Source: Neptunomonas antarctica
Lineage (GTDB): Bacteria > Pseudomonadota > Gammaproteobacteria > Pseudomonadales > Balneatricaceae
Assembly: GCF_001305295.1 (NCBI RefSeq)
Contig: NZ_LJSI01000017.1
Location: 115,772 to 179,771 of the forward strand
Length of the DNA stretch: 64,000 nucleotides
Direction: 5' to 3'
The translations under genes were made by a program, and so were the position numbers. The notes beneath the pieces were generated by a model, which was given only the letters and a program-made list of their open reading frames with translations, ran no database searches and had not been told where the DNA came from. This document shows, piece after piece, positions 46,273 to 55,311 of this stretch (position 1 is the stretch's first letter; every line of letters begins with the position of its first letter).

Positions 46273-47217
46273 TTACGCCACGTTTTTTACTTTGTTGGCA
46301 TTTTTTTTGTCGTTATATGCAGTAATAGCGTCACGTACCCACGCGCCTTCTTCATGAGCGGCAACATGATGCTCAATACGCTGGCGGTTACAGTGGCCAT
46401 TTCCATTGATTACGCTGTAGAACTCTTCCCAGTCGATGTCGCCATGATCATAATGGCCGCGCTCTTCATTCCATTTGATCGCTGCATCCGGGTGCTCTAA
46501 TCCTAAAAATTCGATCTGTGGCACTGTCTGATCGATAAATTTCTGGCGCAAGTCATCATTGGTTTCACGCTTGATCTTCCACTGCATCGACTTAGCAGAG
46601 TGTGCTGATTCTGCATCGTGAGGACCAAACATCATGAGTGCGGGCCAGTAGAATCGATTTAATGAATCCTGTGCTATCTGTTTCTGTTCTGGTGAGCCTT
46701 TAGCCAATACCAGAAGCGCTTCATAACCTTGACGCTGATGGAAGCTTTCTTCTTTACAGATACGGATCATGGCACGCGCATAAGGGCCGTAAGAGGTTCG
46801 CTGCAGCGATACCTGATTGACAATGGCTGCGCCATCAACCAGCCAGCCAATCGCGCCAACATCACCCCAGGTAAGGGTCGGGTAATTAAAGATAGATGCG
46901 TACTTAGCCGTACCTTTTTGCAATGCTTCAATCATTTCTGCGCGAGAAATGCCCAGTGTTTCACAAGCGCTGTAAAGATACAGTCCGTGACCTGCTTCAT
47001 CCTGAACCTTAGAAAGCAGAACGACTTTGCGACGTAAGGAAGGCGCACGAGTGATCCAGTTTCCTTCAGGCTGCATGCCGATCACTTCAGAGTGAGCGTG
47101 TTGAGACATCTGGCGGATAACATTTTTGCGGTAAGCATCCGGCATCCAGTCCTTGGGTTCGATTTTCTCTTCAGCGTTGATCTTACGCATGAAATTTTGT
47201 TCTTCTGGCGTCATCAT
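46273..47217 (-). CDS. paaA: Phenylacetyl-CoA 1,2-epoxidase catalytic subunit
   Basis: Di-iron monooxygenase that converts phenylacetyl-CoA to its ring 1,2-epoxide, the first ring-attack step of the aerobic hybrid pathway. The 314 residues (E. coli 309) include [19 protein letters not shown] and [16 protein letters not shown], giving the ExxH metal ligands, and [14 protein letters not shown]. The first of two ATG codons at 47217 has GGAG upstream. It heads paaABCDE. The rest of the route (paaK, F, G, H, J, Z and a regulator such as paaR/paaX) is not in the window, so it must be encoded elsewhere. Confidence 0.96.
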   Translation of the reverse strand: MMTPEEQNFMRKINAEEKIEPKDWMPDAYRKNVIRQMSQHAHSEVIGMQPEGNWITRAPSLRRKVVLLSKVQDEAGHGLYLYSACETLGISRAEMIEALQKGTAKYASIFNYPTLTWGDVGAIGWLVDGAAIVNQVSLQRTSYGPYARAMIRICKEESFHQRQGYEALLVLAKGSPEQKQIAQDSLNRFYWPALMMFGPHDAESAHSAKSMQWKIKRETNDDLRQKFIDQTVPQIEFLGLEHPDAAIKWNEERGHYDHGDIDWEEFYSVINGNGHCNRQRIEHHVAAHEEGAWVRDAITAYNDKKNANKVKNVA

Positions 47218-47334
47218 TCTGCTCTCCGATCTTCTTGTTCGTTTGTCAGACTATGAAATTTTTTTATTGTCTTCATAGCGGTCACATCTATCGGTCTTGT
47301 CGTTAAGAATAAATGTACCTCGAAATATTTTTAA

Positions 47335-47375
47335 ATGATACATAAAAATACTCAAAAATGTAAATTAGTGTATCA
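47335..47375 (-). promoter_or_regulatory. Putative paaA promoter with flanking inverted repeat
   Basis: On the minus strand TTTACA (47359-47364) and TATCAT (47335-47340) are separated by 18 bp, a fair sigma-70 promoter. An inverted repeat TGATACA (47336-47342) / TGTATCA (47369-47375) overlaps the -10 and flanks the -35, a plausible operator for a phenylacetyl-CoA-responsive repressor. The rest of the 372-bp paaA-ugpQ gap holds only a repeat cluster (47428-47463) and a terminator. Confidence 0.45.
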
Positions 47376-47427
47376 CTTAGTCTGTTTTTATTTTCTCATG
47401 CAGGTGTTTATAAGACTTAAGGTGAGG

Positions 47428-47463
47428 GTTGAGGCTAGCGTTGAGACGAAAGTTGAGGCGATA
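47428..47463. repeat. Three 12-bp tandem repeats in the paaA-ugpQ gap
   Basis: Units 47428-47439, 47440-47451 and 47452-47463 all begin GTTGAG and end GCTAGC, ACGAAA and GCGATA. They lie in a non-coding gap. Confidence 0.6.
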
Positions 47464-47521
47464 AATAACATCCAATGAGATGATGCGGTTTTTAATCATT
47501 TAGTCTGAAAAAGGCTTATAG

Positions 47522-47541
47522 CAGCCACCGCAAGGTGGCTG
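47522..47541 (-). terminator. Terminator of the lemA-ugpQ unit
   Basis: CAGCCACC-GCAA-GGTGGCTG, an eight-bp perfect stem with a tetraloop, lies 49 bp past the ugpQ stop on the minus strand, with a T-run a few bases further on. Confidence 0.7.
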
Positions 47542-47589
47542 TTTGTAGTGGTCAATTGGGTAGCAGAATAGGTGTTGGATCGATTCAGT

Positions 47590-48348
47590 TTAGCGAGGAG
47601 AGAGCAGGTGCGGGACGTCTGAAATAATACTATCGACACCCATATGCCAAAGTTTTTTGGCTATATCAGGGTCATTGCAGGTATAGATAAATAATTGATA
47701 ACCGGCGGTTTTAATGGCGATCGCGAGTGGTAGGGTTAAATGCTGCCAGTCACAATGTAGACTGACGGCTCCCAGTTCCTGCATCGTCGTGTGCCAGTTC
47801 TCTTCTATTATTTCATATAAAGGGCCAAGCAGTTGTTGCGGGTCACGCTGACGATAAAGGCGAAGTATCTCATGATCAAAACTACTGATTAAGAGTGGTT
47901 TATTGCTTTTCCAGTGGTTTTTTATCAATGGGTATATCAGGTTAACTGTCGTGTGGGGTGTAACACCTTGCTGTGCTTTTAATTCAAGGTTCAGTCCAAT
48001 ATTTAGCTCAGACAACAGCACGAAAGCCTCAATCAGTGTAGGGATGGGTTCGCCTTTAAACGTATCAGAAAACCAACTGCCAGCATCGATCGTGAGCAGG
48101 TCTTGCTGGTTGATACTGAGGAGAGAACCTTGTCTATCGCTGCAGCGGTTTAACGTGTCATCATGGCATAGCACAATAGTACCATCACCCAAAATGCTGG
48201 CATCCACCTCGATCCAGTCTATTTTATGAAGATGAGCGACTTTAATGGCCGCGAGGGTATTTTCAGGGGACAGAGCCGAGAGGCCCCGATGGCCAATAAT
48301 GGCGCTGGCTTGTATCGTTTTACCCATATCGATTTTCTTATTTGTCAT
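47590..48348 (-). CDS. ugpQ: Cytoplasmic glycerophosphodiester phosphodiesterase
   Basis: Hydrolyses glycerophosphodiesters to glycerol 3-phosphate and an alcohol. The 252 residues lack a signal peptide, favouring UgpQ over periplasmic GlpQ. Catalytic residues are visible in IIGHRGLSALSPENTLAAI (His20), IEVDASIL (Glu, Asp) and VLCHDDTLNRCS (His). A later block is LNLELKAQQG. The start ATG 48348 is two bases downstream of lemA, so the two are probably transcribed together. No Ugp transporter is nearby. Confidence 0.93.
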   Translation of the reverse strand: MTNKKIDMGKTIQASAIIGHRGLSALSPENTLAAIKVAHLHKIDWIEVDASILGDGTIVLCHDDTLNRCSDRQGSLLSINQQDLLTIDAGSWFSDTFKGEPIPTLIEAFVLLSELNIGLNLELKAQQGVTPHTTVNLIYPLIKNHWKSNKPLLISSFDHEILRLYRQRDPQQLLGPLYEIIEENWHTTMQELGAVSLHCDWQHLTLPLAIAIKTAGYQLFIYTCNDPDIAKKLWHMGVDSIISDVPHLLSPR

Positions 48349-48350
48349 AC

Positions 48351-48920
48351 TCAGAACCTCACAACAGGTGCTTTTTTAACATCGGCTGATTCTATTTCAT
48401 CCAGTTCAAAGAAATCAAAGCGGTTAAAGCTAAAACGCTGAGCGACTAAGTTGGATGGAAAGCTATCAACCATAATATTCAGGTCACGGGTCGAGCCGTT
48501 ATAAAAGCGTCGTGCCATCTGGATATGATCTTCCAGCTCTTTTAATTGTTCTTGTAAATCCAAAAAGTTGGTGTTGGCTTTTAGGTCCGGATAGTCCTCA
48601 GCGAGCGCAAATAGCTGGCGAAGCGCGCCGCTTAAAACCGTTTCGGCCTGCGCCGTACTTGCCGTACTGGATTGTCCTGTTTTAATGGCGTTGTTGCGTG
48701 CATTGACGACTTTTTCAAAGGTTTGCTGTTCATGTGATGCATAACCCTTAACGGTTTCTATTAAATTAGGAATAAGGTTATGACGACGCTTTAGTTGCAC
48801 TTCAATGCCGCTCCATGCTTCCTCTGCCCGCGTTTTTTTATCAACTAAGCCGTTATAAAGACTGATGACATAAAGTGCGCAAGCTACGATGAGAGCTGCA
48901 GTAATCGAGAGTGTTATCAC
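48351..48920 (-). CDS. LemA family protein
   Basis: Membrane protein with an N-terminal anchor (about 2-21) and a four-helix LemA domain, 189 residues. Family motifs: YNGLVDKKTRAEEAWSGIEV, QLKRRHNLIPNLIETVKGYA, HEQQTFEKVVNARN and FLDLQEQLKELEDHIQMARR. The biochemical role is not known. It sits between a DUF2207 gene and ugpQ; LemA and DUF2207 proteins are commonly neighbours, which suggests they work together in the membrane. Confidence 0.93.
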   Translation of the reverse strand: MITLSITAALIVACALYVISLYNGLVDKKTRAEEAWSGIEVQLKRRHNLIPNLIETVKGYASHEQQTFEKVVNARNNAIKTGQSSTASTAQAETVLSGALRQLFALAEDYPDLKANTNFLDLQEQLKELEDHIQMARRFYNGSTRDLNIMVDSFPSNLVAQRFSFNRFDFFELDEIESADVKKAPVVRF

Positions 48921-48978
48921 AGGATGTATTCTCCGCCAGCGTGGGTTAAAAGCAATAATCTAATCAATAAGTCGGGGC

Positions 48979-50889
48979 TCACCATCCGCCACCACCCCCT
49001 CCGCCACCACCACCGCCAGACGAACCTCCGCTAAACCCGCTACCTGAGGAGGAGGGAGGGGTAGACGATGATGCGATAGCGCTGTCGAGTCCGTTGGACA
49101 TATTCGATGTCAGGTTTGAAAAGTCGTTATTCGTGTGACCATGGTACCAGTTCATTGCTGTACCACCGCTCAACGCAGAAGCCGCCAGTAACGCAGTAAA
49201 TTTTTCCCCCCACTCATTCTCAACGCCCAGCGATATAGCGTAAGGCAGATAGCGTTCGAACAGCTCAGGTGTTTTATCCGGCGGGTGCTGAAAATTAAGA
49301 AGGTCTTTCTCGGCCACGGATAGGTAATGTTTAAAGCCTTCTATCTTATCCAATGTCGCCCGGCCGGCAAGGGTCGGTGCTTCTAATAGCCAATAAAACA
49401 ACATGAGTAACAACGCGGATATCAGATAATATGCAGGAATAGCCATGCTGTTGAGATCAATACTCAATGTATCAAAAGAAGAAAGGAAGGGTCCTCCTAG
49501 CGTAAAAATGAAAATGACCGGCAAAAGGACAGGGATCAGCCTGATGAGCGTCTTAACGGGCGAAGTGGATTTTACAGCACGAATTGAGCTGCGAATGGAT
49601 GTAACAAAGACGACACCGAAAATTCCTGCAGATGCGGATAGAAGAATCAGTTCAAAACGCTGGTCTTGAATCGCCATCATAGCCCCAAGAACAACGCAGA
49701 TAACAACCCCCATAAAAAACCAAAGACGATTATTGATGAAATTTTGCTTTGCATACTCTTGAGTAAGCGTGTGCTTAAGTTCTGTCTTTGCGTTAGCAAT
49801 GGTTGAGGAGTATTTCCCGCCAATAGTTTGCTGCTGCAGGTTATTACTAAACAAATGGGCCGCTAATGTTTTTTCGCTGGGAAAGAAGTCAGTTGTTTTT
49901 CCTGTTCTGCTTAGTGTGTAAGTGTTTTTTGAAGGTGATGCTTCAATGGTCAAAAAACCTTTTACTGCGAGGTTGACCAGCGCTCCTGTAAAAGCGGACG
50001 GTTTAAAGCGACGGTCTTTTATGAATTGGCAGGCAGCCGGGGATAGACCTTCAGGCGGTGTGAAAAGAGGAATAATAGTACTACCTTTAGGGTCGCGCCC
50101 GACGACAAACCATGCAATGAGCAAATACACAAAAACAATCAAGGTGGAGATTGCAGCATAAATCGTTTCACGGTAATCCTGCATACCCCATTCTATGTGT
50201 TGAAAATCTGAAGGCGGAGAGACTACGCCTTTGTTCCAGGCCAGCAGCACGGTCATCCCTTCGCGGCTATTGAGGGGTCGACTGGTTTTAAATTCTACTT
50301 CGAAAGGCAGGCTTTGGTATGTGTCAACATGGCTGGCTGTACTGCCTTGAGCGCCGGTAAAGGCTTTATATTCTTTAATGTATGCCGATGAGGGAAGAGA
50401 GATAGTGGTGCTGGCATTATCGATAGGAAAACTAAAGCCATGGCCTATGGCATTAAAATAGAGTTCATCCCGCTGATCGAGAAATTGTATCTGGCGATTA
50501 GTGCGATAAAAAATTTGGTAACTATGTTCGCCCTTAGAAACATATTTTTCACTGTCGCCGATATAGATACGCGTACCGTTTTGGCGTTTTTCGGTATGAA
50601 ACGGTTCGCTTTGGCCATCGCGCAAGATGCTGATGATTTCAAAACCGACATGCTGCGTCTGATGGTTAGCTAAGGTGTAAACAGTGGGGATATCCCGATA
50701 GATGCCGCGCCGAATGACCGCATGTTCAGCATTGACCTTAATGCTCTCTGTTATTAGCAGCTCACCATCTGCTTTGACCTGAATATGAGTGTTGTAGTCG
50801 AGAATACGTTCCTCAGCCGATGTTAAACCTATGCTCATAAATATGATGCCGAGCATTACCATAAAACGTGTTAATACAGTTACTTCCAC
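48979..50889 (-). CDS. DUF2207 membrane protein with Gly-rich C-terminus
   Basis: A 636-residue membrane protein. It has a signal peptide (FMVMLGIIFMSIGLTSAEE), an extracytoplasmic DUF2207 domain (about 30-235: ILDYNTHIQVKADGELLITE, HAVIRRGIYRDIPT), a membrane span near 238-262 and a cytoplasmic part ending with FKHYLSVAEKDLL. Two or three spans lie at about 395-500. The last 35 residues are a Ser/Gly tract ending in eleven Gly and Trp, as in other DUF2207 proteins. The start is GTG 50889 with AGGA seven bases upstream. The function is unknown; the LemA partner is 58 bp downstream. Confidence 0.88.
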   Translation of the reverse strand: MEVTVLTRFMVMLGIIFMSIGLTSAEERILDYNTHIQVKADGELLITESIKVNAEHAVIRRGIYRDIPTVYTLANHQTQHVGFEIISILRDGQSEPFHTEKRQNGTRIYIGDSEKYVSKGEHSYQIFYRTNRQIQFLDQRDELYFNAIGHGFSFPIDNASTTISLPSSAYIKEYKAFTGAQGSTASHVDTYQSLPFEVEFKTSRPLNSREGMTVLLAWNKGVVSPPSDFQHIEWGMQDYRETIYAAISTLIVFVYLLIAWFVVGRDPKGSTIIPLFTPPEGLSPAACQFIKDRRFKPSAFTGALVNLAVKGFLTIEASPSKNTYTLSRTGKTTDFFPSEKTLAAHLFSNNLQQQTIGGKYSSTIANAKTELKHTLTQEYAKQNFINNRLWFFMGVVICVVLGAMMAIQDQRFELILLSASAGIFGVVFVTSIRSSIRAVKSTSPVKTLIRLIPVLLPVIFIFTLGGPFLSSFDTLSIDLNSMAIPAYYLISALLLMLFYWLLEAPTLAGRATLDKIEGFKHYLSVAEKDLLNFQHPPDKTPELFERYLPYAISLGVENEWGEKFTALLAASALSGGTAMNWYHGHTNNDFSNLTSNMSNGLDSAIASSSTPPSSSGSGFSGGSSGGGGGGGGGGGW

Positions 50890-51031
50890 GGTTAGATCCT
50901 AAGCTAGTTCGCTATGATATTGTGATTTAGTCTACCGCTATCCTTGTCGTTAGTCTGCGGCGTTTTGCCACATTTTTTAAAACATTAGCCGCTGCTAAAA
51001 TGCTTTTTTCTAATGTTTTGAGGTGAAAGGT

Positions 51032-53011
51032 TTGAAAAGTCAGCGGAAGATGCTCTGTATTTGTTGTTCGTTAATATCAGTGGGTGTGCAGGCGGATGAA
51101 AGCCCTCTGATGGTTGAAGTCACTCGCGGAGTCTTGCTTGATCAATCCGCTAGTTATTTTACATCAGAGTCGATGGCTTATAAGCCGGGTGCTGATATGG
51201 CGGAGCTGTTACGTTCAGTCAATGGAGTATCAGGCACGAGAATGGGCGGACGTGCAATTGATCCTATTATTCGTGGTCAACGGGAGACGCAGCTCAATGT
51301 TCTGCTGGACGGCGCTTATATTCATGGTGGTTGTCCCAATAGAATGGATCCGCCAACGACTTATGCCTCAGGCGATAGCTATGACTCAGTCACCTTGATT
51401 AAAGGAAGTCAGACGGTTTTATATGGCAGTGGTGGTAGTGGCGGAACTGTGATTTTAACCCGCGAAAAACCGCTATTTAATGAGCAGGGATATGCCGCCA
51501 CAGTGACGGGGGTTGCTCGTAGTAATGGCGAAGGAGGAACGCTATCAACCGATATAGCCGCTGGAAATGACCAGGGTTATTTTCGCTTTATTGGTGAAGT
51601 TGCCGACATGGATAGCTACGAAGATGGTAATGACGATAGTGTGCGATCCGCCTATCGATCTCGTTCCGGCGCACTGATTGTGGGAACGCAGATGGGTGAA
51701 AATACCGATCTGACGATCAGCTATGATCGTAATGAGGAGCGTGATGTACTGTTTGCGGGAGCCGGTATGGATTCTCCCGAGTCGAATGCGGATATTTATC
51801 GCGTCAAACTTGAGCATAGTTTTGATGGTGGGATGATTCAGAGGATGAAGGCTGAGTTATTTCAGAGCAATGTTGATCATCTGATGGACAGTTATTCACT
51901 CAGAGATAAAACGGCAGGTATGTTCGCCCCTAGTAGCTCAGATACCAGCGGTGGTCGGGTTATCTTTGATGGCTGGTTTGGCGCGCATCAGGCCTCGTTT
52001 GGTGTGGACTATCAAAATAATACGCGTAATGGCGTGGTGTATAGCTATCCGGCGAATAAGTTGATGGGGCAGTTATGGCCTGATGTCAGCATTGAACAAA
52101 TGGGGATTTTTGGTGAAGTAAGTCGTTCACTGTCAGCAACGAACCGCGTGAAGCTGGGGCTGCGTTACGATTACATTACGGCTGATGCGGATAACGACAA
52201 TGACGTCTTTATGATGAATCAGACGGCGGCAGTGCTTTATGGCGCATCGCCTGAACAGCAGAGTGAGCATAATATCGCTGGTTTTGTCACCTGGCAGCAC
52301 TCGCTTAATCAGAGCTACCAAGTGGAAATGACCGCTTCACGTAGTGTGCGTACGGCAGATGCGACTGAGCGGTATATGGCAAAAAGTAATTGGATTGGTA
52401 ATCCCTGGTTAGCACCTGAAAAACATCACCAGATCGAATGGGTATTGAGCAATACTGCAAAGTCTCCGTGGTCACTGTCAGCTTATTACAACCGCATCGA
52501 TGATTACATTCTGCGTTATCGCGACAGTTCGATAGAGCGCTATCGTAATGTAGAAGCGGAAATATACGGCGTTGAGTTTGAGCATCAATACCCGCTTAGT
52601 CAGCAATGGTTATTGAAAAGCAATCTCAGCTATACCGTTGGTAACAATCTGGATAATGATCAGGCGTTGTCGCGTATATCGCCACTCTCTGCACGTCTGC
52701 AGGCACTGTATCAATCGGGGAAATGGGGGGGCGGTATCATCAGTAGTCTGGTTGCCTCACAAAACGAGGTTTGTCTGGCGTCATCAGATTGTGCGGGTTT
52801 GGATGTCACTCCAACAGCAGGTTATGGATTAGTTGACCTGTTTGCTGATTATAAGATCTCACCTGCCGTGACGCTGGCTGCTGGTATCGATAATGTGTTT
52901 GATAAAACGTATCGGGTGCATGAAAGCCGTGATGATGTGTTTGATCCGACACCGTTGCAGGTAAACGAACCCGGCCGGTCGGTGTGGATGAAGCTGTCGG
53001 CCCGATTCTGA
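51032..53011 (+). CDS. TonB-dependent copper receptor (OprC/NosA-like)
   Basis: Outer-membrane receptor taking up copper with TonB energy, 659 residues from TTG 51032, which has GAGG eight bases upstream; GTG 51023 and ATG 51050 are alternatives. After the signal region (LCICCSLISVGVQA) the plug domain reads GGRAIDPIIRGQRETQLNVL and LLDGAYIHGGCPNRMDPPTT, very close to OprC. The copper ligands reported for OprC, CxxxM and HxM, both have counterparts: CPNRM (about 101-105) and HLM (about 283-285). The barrel ends with VWMKLSARF. No copper regulator or periplasmic partner is nearby. It may be copper- or iron-regulated; no Fur box is obvious. Confidence 0.92.
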   Translation: MKSQRKMLCICCSLISVGVQADESPLMVEVTRGVLLDQSASYFTSESMAYKPGADMAELLRSVNGVSGTRMGGRAIDPIIRGQRETQLNVLLDGAYIHGGCPNRMDPPTTYASGDSYDSVTLIKGSQTVLYGSGGSGGTVILTREKPLFNEQGYAATVTGVARSNGEGGTLSTDIAAGNDQGYFRFIGEVADMDSYEDGNDDSVRSAYRSRSGALIVGTQMGENTDLTISYDRNEERDVLFAGAGMDSPESNADIYRVKLEHSFDGGMIQRMKAELFQSNVDHLMDSYSLRDKTAGMFAPSSSDTSGGRVIFDGWFGAHQASFGVDYQNNTRNGVVYSYPANKLMGQLWPDVSIEQMGIFGEVSRSLSATNRVKLGLRYDYITADADNDNDVFMMNQTAAVLYGASPEQQSEHNIAGFVTWQHSLNQSYQVEMTASRSVRTADATERYMAKSNWIGNPWLAPEKHHQIEWVLSNTAKSPWSLSAYYNRIDDYILRYRDSSIERYRNVEAEIYGVEFEHQYPLSQQWLLKSNLSYTVGNNLDNDQALSRISPLSARLQALYQSGKWGGGIISSLVASQNEVCLASSDCAGLDVTPTAGYGLVDLFADYKISPAVTLAAGIDNVFDKTYRVHESRDDVFDPTPLQVNEPGRSVWMKLSARF

Positions 53012-53038
53012 TAGTAACCCTGAACTGAAAGACCCTAC

Positions 53039-53075
53039 TATTATCCGTGCCTATTTCGAATAGGCGCGGATAATA
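53039..53075. terminator. Bidirectional terminator after the copper receptor
   Basis: A 17-bp stem, with one G-U type mismatch, around a TCG loop (ATTATCCGTGCCTATT paired with 53059-53074) lies between convergent stops at 53011 and 53127. Confidence 0.85.
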
Positions 53076-53098
53076 TTGTATAGAGATACTTTGTTTTA

Positions 53099-53146
53099 TA
53101 AGAACCTATTCCAATAAGAACGTATTTTAATAAGAATAAGCAACCG
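53099..53146. repeat. Three 16-bp tandem repeats across the LpxR-like stop codon
   Basis: Units 53099-53114, 53115-53130 and 53131-53146 all start TAAGAA (reading plus). The second holds the stop of the minus-strand gene and the third holds its last coding bases. Confidence 0.75.
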
Positions 53147-54155
53147 TAAACGAGCCGTAACTTTGTGCATCTTTCTGAGCTTCAAACTCTTTAGTGCGAT
53201 ATACCTGCGCGTAGGATACTTTCCATTTGTTATAAACACCGGCAATACCGAAGGCCGCATCGGCGACTAAGTATTTTTTATCAACAGAGTGGCTGCTCTG
53301 AAAAGTATTACCATCAAGAAATATATTTCGTGCAACCAGGCGACCGTCTATCGAGATAAAAGTGTGTACTCCCCAGCCTTGACGTAGGCGTGGATCTGCA
53401 TTTCCCGGCGCGCTGTTATCACCACCGGGACGCAGTGCAGAGGTGCCGAAATCATCCGGCAGGTGGAAACCAAAACGTATTTCTGCCCCGGTATTAGCAT
53501 AAATGCCGACGTTGCCGAAGCTGCCACCATAATGGGTGATTACATCATATCCAAAGCGGCCAAAAAGTGGCTGCTTGGCTATTCGATGCTTGTACTCCCA
53601 TACCAGTTGAAGACCCAATTCATTTTTTAATTGATTATCCCAGCCCTGAAATAAGTCGATACCGCGGGCGCGATGTATCAGGTTCTGGGCGTCTTCTGCC
53701 AGTGATGCAGGGCCCACAACACCAATATTAAGCTCAACAGAGTTTAGCTTGTTGTTGGTTTTTGCATGGTAACCAAAACCCGCATAGAGCCAGCCTGCAT
53801 AGGGCCGGTCGTTTGGGTCGAGTGTGACGCGTGCTTTATCTTCGGGGGTATACATCTGTTGGCCAATCGTAAATACAAGATTACGATGAATATCATCTTT
53901 ATTGTTTTCAGGATGTGGGTACAGAGGAGTGAACCAGTAATTGACTTCGCGTAACCATGCCGGAAGTGCCGGATCATACAAATAGGTGTCAATGTCAGGA
54001 GATACCCAGGCAAGCCGGATACCGTTGGTATAACTTTGATCCGTGTCGGCAAAAAGATCATTTTCAAAATACAGATTTTGTGTCCATGGTGCGGCGATAG
54101 CGGGCACGCAGAACAGGTGTAGTGATGCCAGCAATGTTACGTGTTTTAGTGTCAT
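53127..54155 (-). CDS. LpxR-like outer-membrane protein (lipid A deacylase family)
   Basis: Outer-membrane beta-barrel of 342 residues with signal peptide MTLKHVTLLASLHLFCVPAI. LpxR-type proteins remove the 3'-acyloxyacyl chain of lipid A. Family features are APWTQNLYFENDLFADTDQS (the Asn-Asp pair), YTNGIRLAWVSPDI (active-site Thr/Asn region) and NDRPYAGWLYAGFGY. The C-terminus VAYSY ends in an aromatic residue, as barrels do. Enzyme activity is not proven; the DUF2219 name is the cautious call. It begins one base after the dsbB stop, so it is probably co-transcribed. Confidence 0.85.
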   Translation of the reverse strand: MTLKHVTLLASLHLFCVPAIAAPWTQNLYFENDLFADTDQSYTNGIRLAWVSPDIDTYLYDPALPAWLREVNYWFTPLYPHPENNKDDIHRNLVFTIGQQMYTPEDKARVTLDPNDRPYAGWLYAGFGYHAKTNNKLNSVELNIGVVGPASLAEDAQNLIHRARGIDLFQGWDNQLKNELGLQLVWEYKHRIAKQPLFGRFGYDVITHYGGSFGNVGIYANTGAEIRFGFHLPDDFGTSALRPGGDNSAPGNADPRLRQGWGVHTFISIDGRLVARNIFLDGNTFQSSHSVDKKYLVADAAFGIAGVYNKWKVSYAQVYRTKEFEAQKDAQSYGSFTVAYSY

Positions 54156-54156
54156 T

Positions 54157-54681
54157 TCAGAAGAATAGTTTAGGTATAGGGCGCCGGATTAACAGCCGCC
54201 AAGTGATTAGGAACAGGAGTATAAATAAGCCTGCAGTTACTTGTGATAGTGATAATCCCATGAACTGCCATGTAATGCTAAGACATTCGTTCTGGTTTGC
54301 TAATAATACATCAGGTAAAAAAGGTAATTTTTCAGTCCACGCTTCCAGACCTGTATTACACAATAACGATGCATCGGCTGGTTGTGATTCCAGCCAGATA
54401 TAGCGTCCGGTAGTGATTATACCCGCGATAGATAAGAGCCAGTTTAGCAGCCCATAGACGCGTTGTCCGAACGTTGAGGGGTTGTGTATAAACGCCAGGA
54501 AGAACAGTGCGCTCATGCATAGTAAGCACAGGCGCACGATAGTGCATAGCGAACAGTTAACCGCGTTTAGTTGTTCTTCAAGTACTATTGAGGCATACGC
54601 CAGTGCGGAACCTGTAAGCAATAAACCCGCTAAATTGAGTCTTCGGTAAGAAAAAAACGCATTGTCAATTTGTCGTTTCAC
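54157..54681 (-). CDS. dsbB: Disulfide bond formation protein B
   Basis: Inner-membrane enzyme that reoxidises DsbA and passes electrons to quinone. The 174 residues have four membrane helices and both disulfide pairs: Cys43/Cys46 in VNCSLCTIVR and Cys109/Cys134 in SLLCNTG and NQNECLS, matching E. coli 41/44 and 104/130. The helices flank the loop as in DsbB. It precedes the LpxR-like gene with no gap. No dsbA lies in the window. Confidence 0.9.
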   Translation of the reverse strand: MKRQIDNAFFSYRRLNLAGLLLTGSALAYASIVLEEQLNAVNCSLCTIVRLCLLCMSALFFLAFIHNPSTFGQRVYGLLNWLLSIAGIITTGRYIWLESQPADASLLCNTGLEAWTEKLPFLPDVLLANQNECLSITWQFMGLSLSQVTAGLFILLFLITWRLLIRRPIPKLFF

Positions 54682-54738
54682 AAGCAGCCCTACACATAAT
54701 TATTGTTTTTATTGTGATCACGATTGTATTGGTGTGTG

Positions 54739-55080
54739 TTATTTCTGCTGCCACTGCCCGTTCGGGGTTTGTAAATAAGTACCTTTGGGTGCAAGTTCAT
54801 ACAGGCGTTGGCTTATACGGATTTCTATGATGTCTATCGTTACGCCAGCATTGGCTGCGCTCTCTGTAAAAGCAGCCCGACGTTTAGTGTTGATCTCATT
54901 AATCAACTTAATGACATTCTGATCCGCTGTGGGTTTTACAGAGGCGATATAACCGGTGGGTGTTTCGCCAACGATGCCTTTTGTTTTAGCTTCATCAAGT
55001 GACATCGCCCATGCGGGTATGGCGATAACCGAGAGAGCCAAAAAGAGAGTCGCCAGGAGTGAACGTATTGTATGTTTCAT
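54739..55080 (-). CDS. ydbL: YdbL family periplasmic protein (DUF1318)
   Basis: A 113-residue periplasmic protein with signal peptide RSLLATLFLALSVIAIPAWA. Mature motif: SLDEAKTKGIVGETPTGYIA, LINEINTKRRAAFTESA and ISQRLYELAPKGTYLQ, characteristic of YdbL/DUF1318. In E. coli, YdbL modulates the YdbH-YnbE complex that moves phospholipid across the periplasm. It ends 11 bp from ynbE in the expected operon order. Confidence 0.93.
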   Translation of the reverse strand: MKHTIRSLLATLFLALSVIAIPAWAMSLDEAKTKGIVGETPTGYIASVKPTADQNVIKLINEINTKRRAAFTESAANAGVTIDIIEIRISQRLYELAPKGTYLQTPNGQWQQK

Positions 55081-55091
55081 TAAATATACCC

Positions 55092-55289
55092 CTAGAATAA
55101 ACCACTTTTATCATTAAGCAGATCATCAATTTCACGATCAACTTTAATCAGAATTTTATGTTCGATTTTAACATTCAGGTTAATGGTAATAGGCTCATTC
55201 GGAACAGAAACCTGAACCTTGGGTGAGCATCCCCACAGTAGCGTGCTACCGAGTAGCAGCCCCGCGAGAAGCGTGATATGTCGTTGCAT
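55092..55289 (-). CDS. ynbE: Outer-membrane lipoprotein YnbE
   Basis: A 65-residue lipoprotein. The signal LLAGLLLGSTLLWGC has a lipobox before Cys21, and mature SPKVQVSVPNEPITINLNVK forms beta strands that stack onto the YdbH bridge at the outer membrane. Length equals E. coli YnbE (61). It lies between ydbH and ydbL. Confidence 0.92.
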   Translation of the reverse strand: MQRHITLLAGLLLGSTLLWGCSPKVQVSVPNEPITINLNVKIEHKILIKVDREIDDLLNDKSGLF

Positions 55290-55311
55290 CAGTATCTCCT
55301 TTCAAAGCTAT

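Noticed and set aside
48979..49080. Poly-Gly end of the DUF2207 protein as a repeat expansion
   Set aside because: Gly/Ser-rich tails are common in DUF2207 proteins, so not special to this genome.
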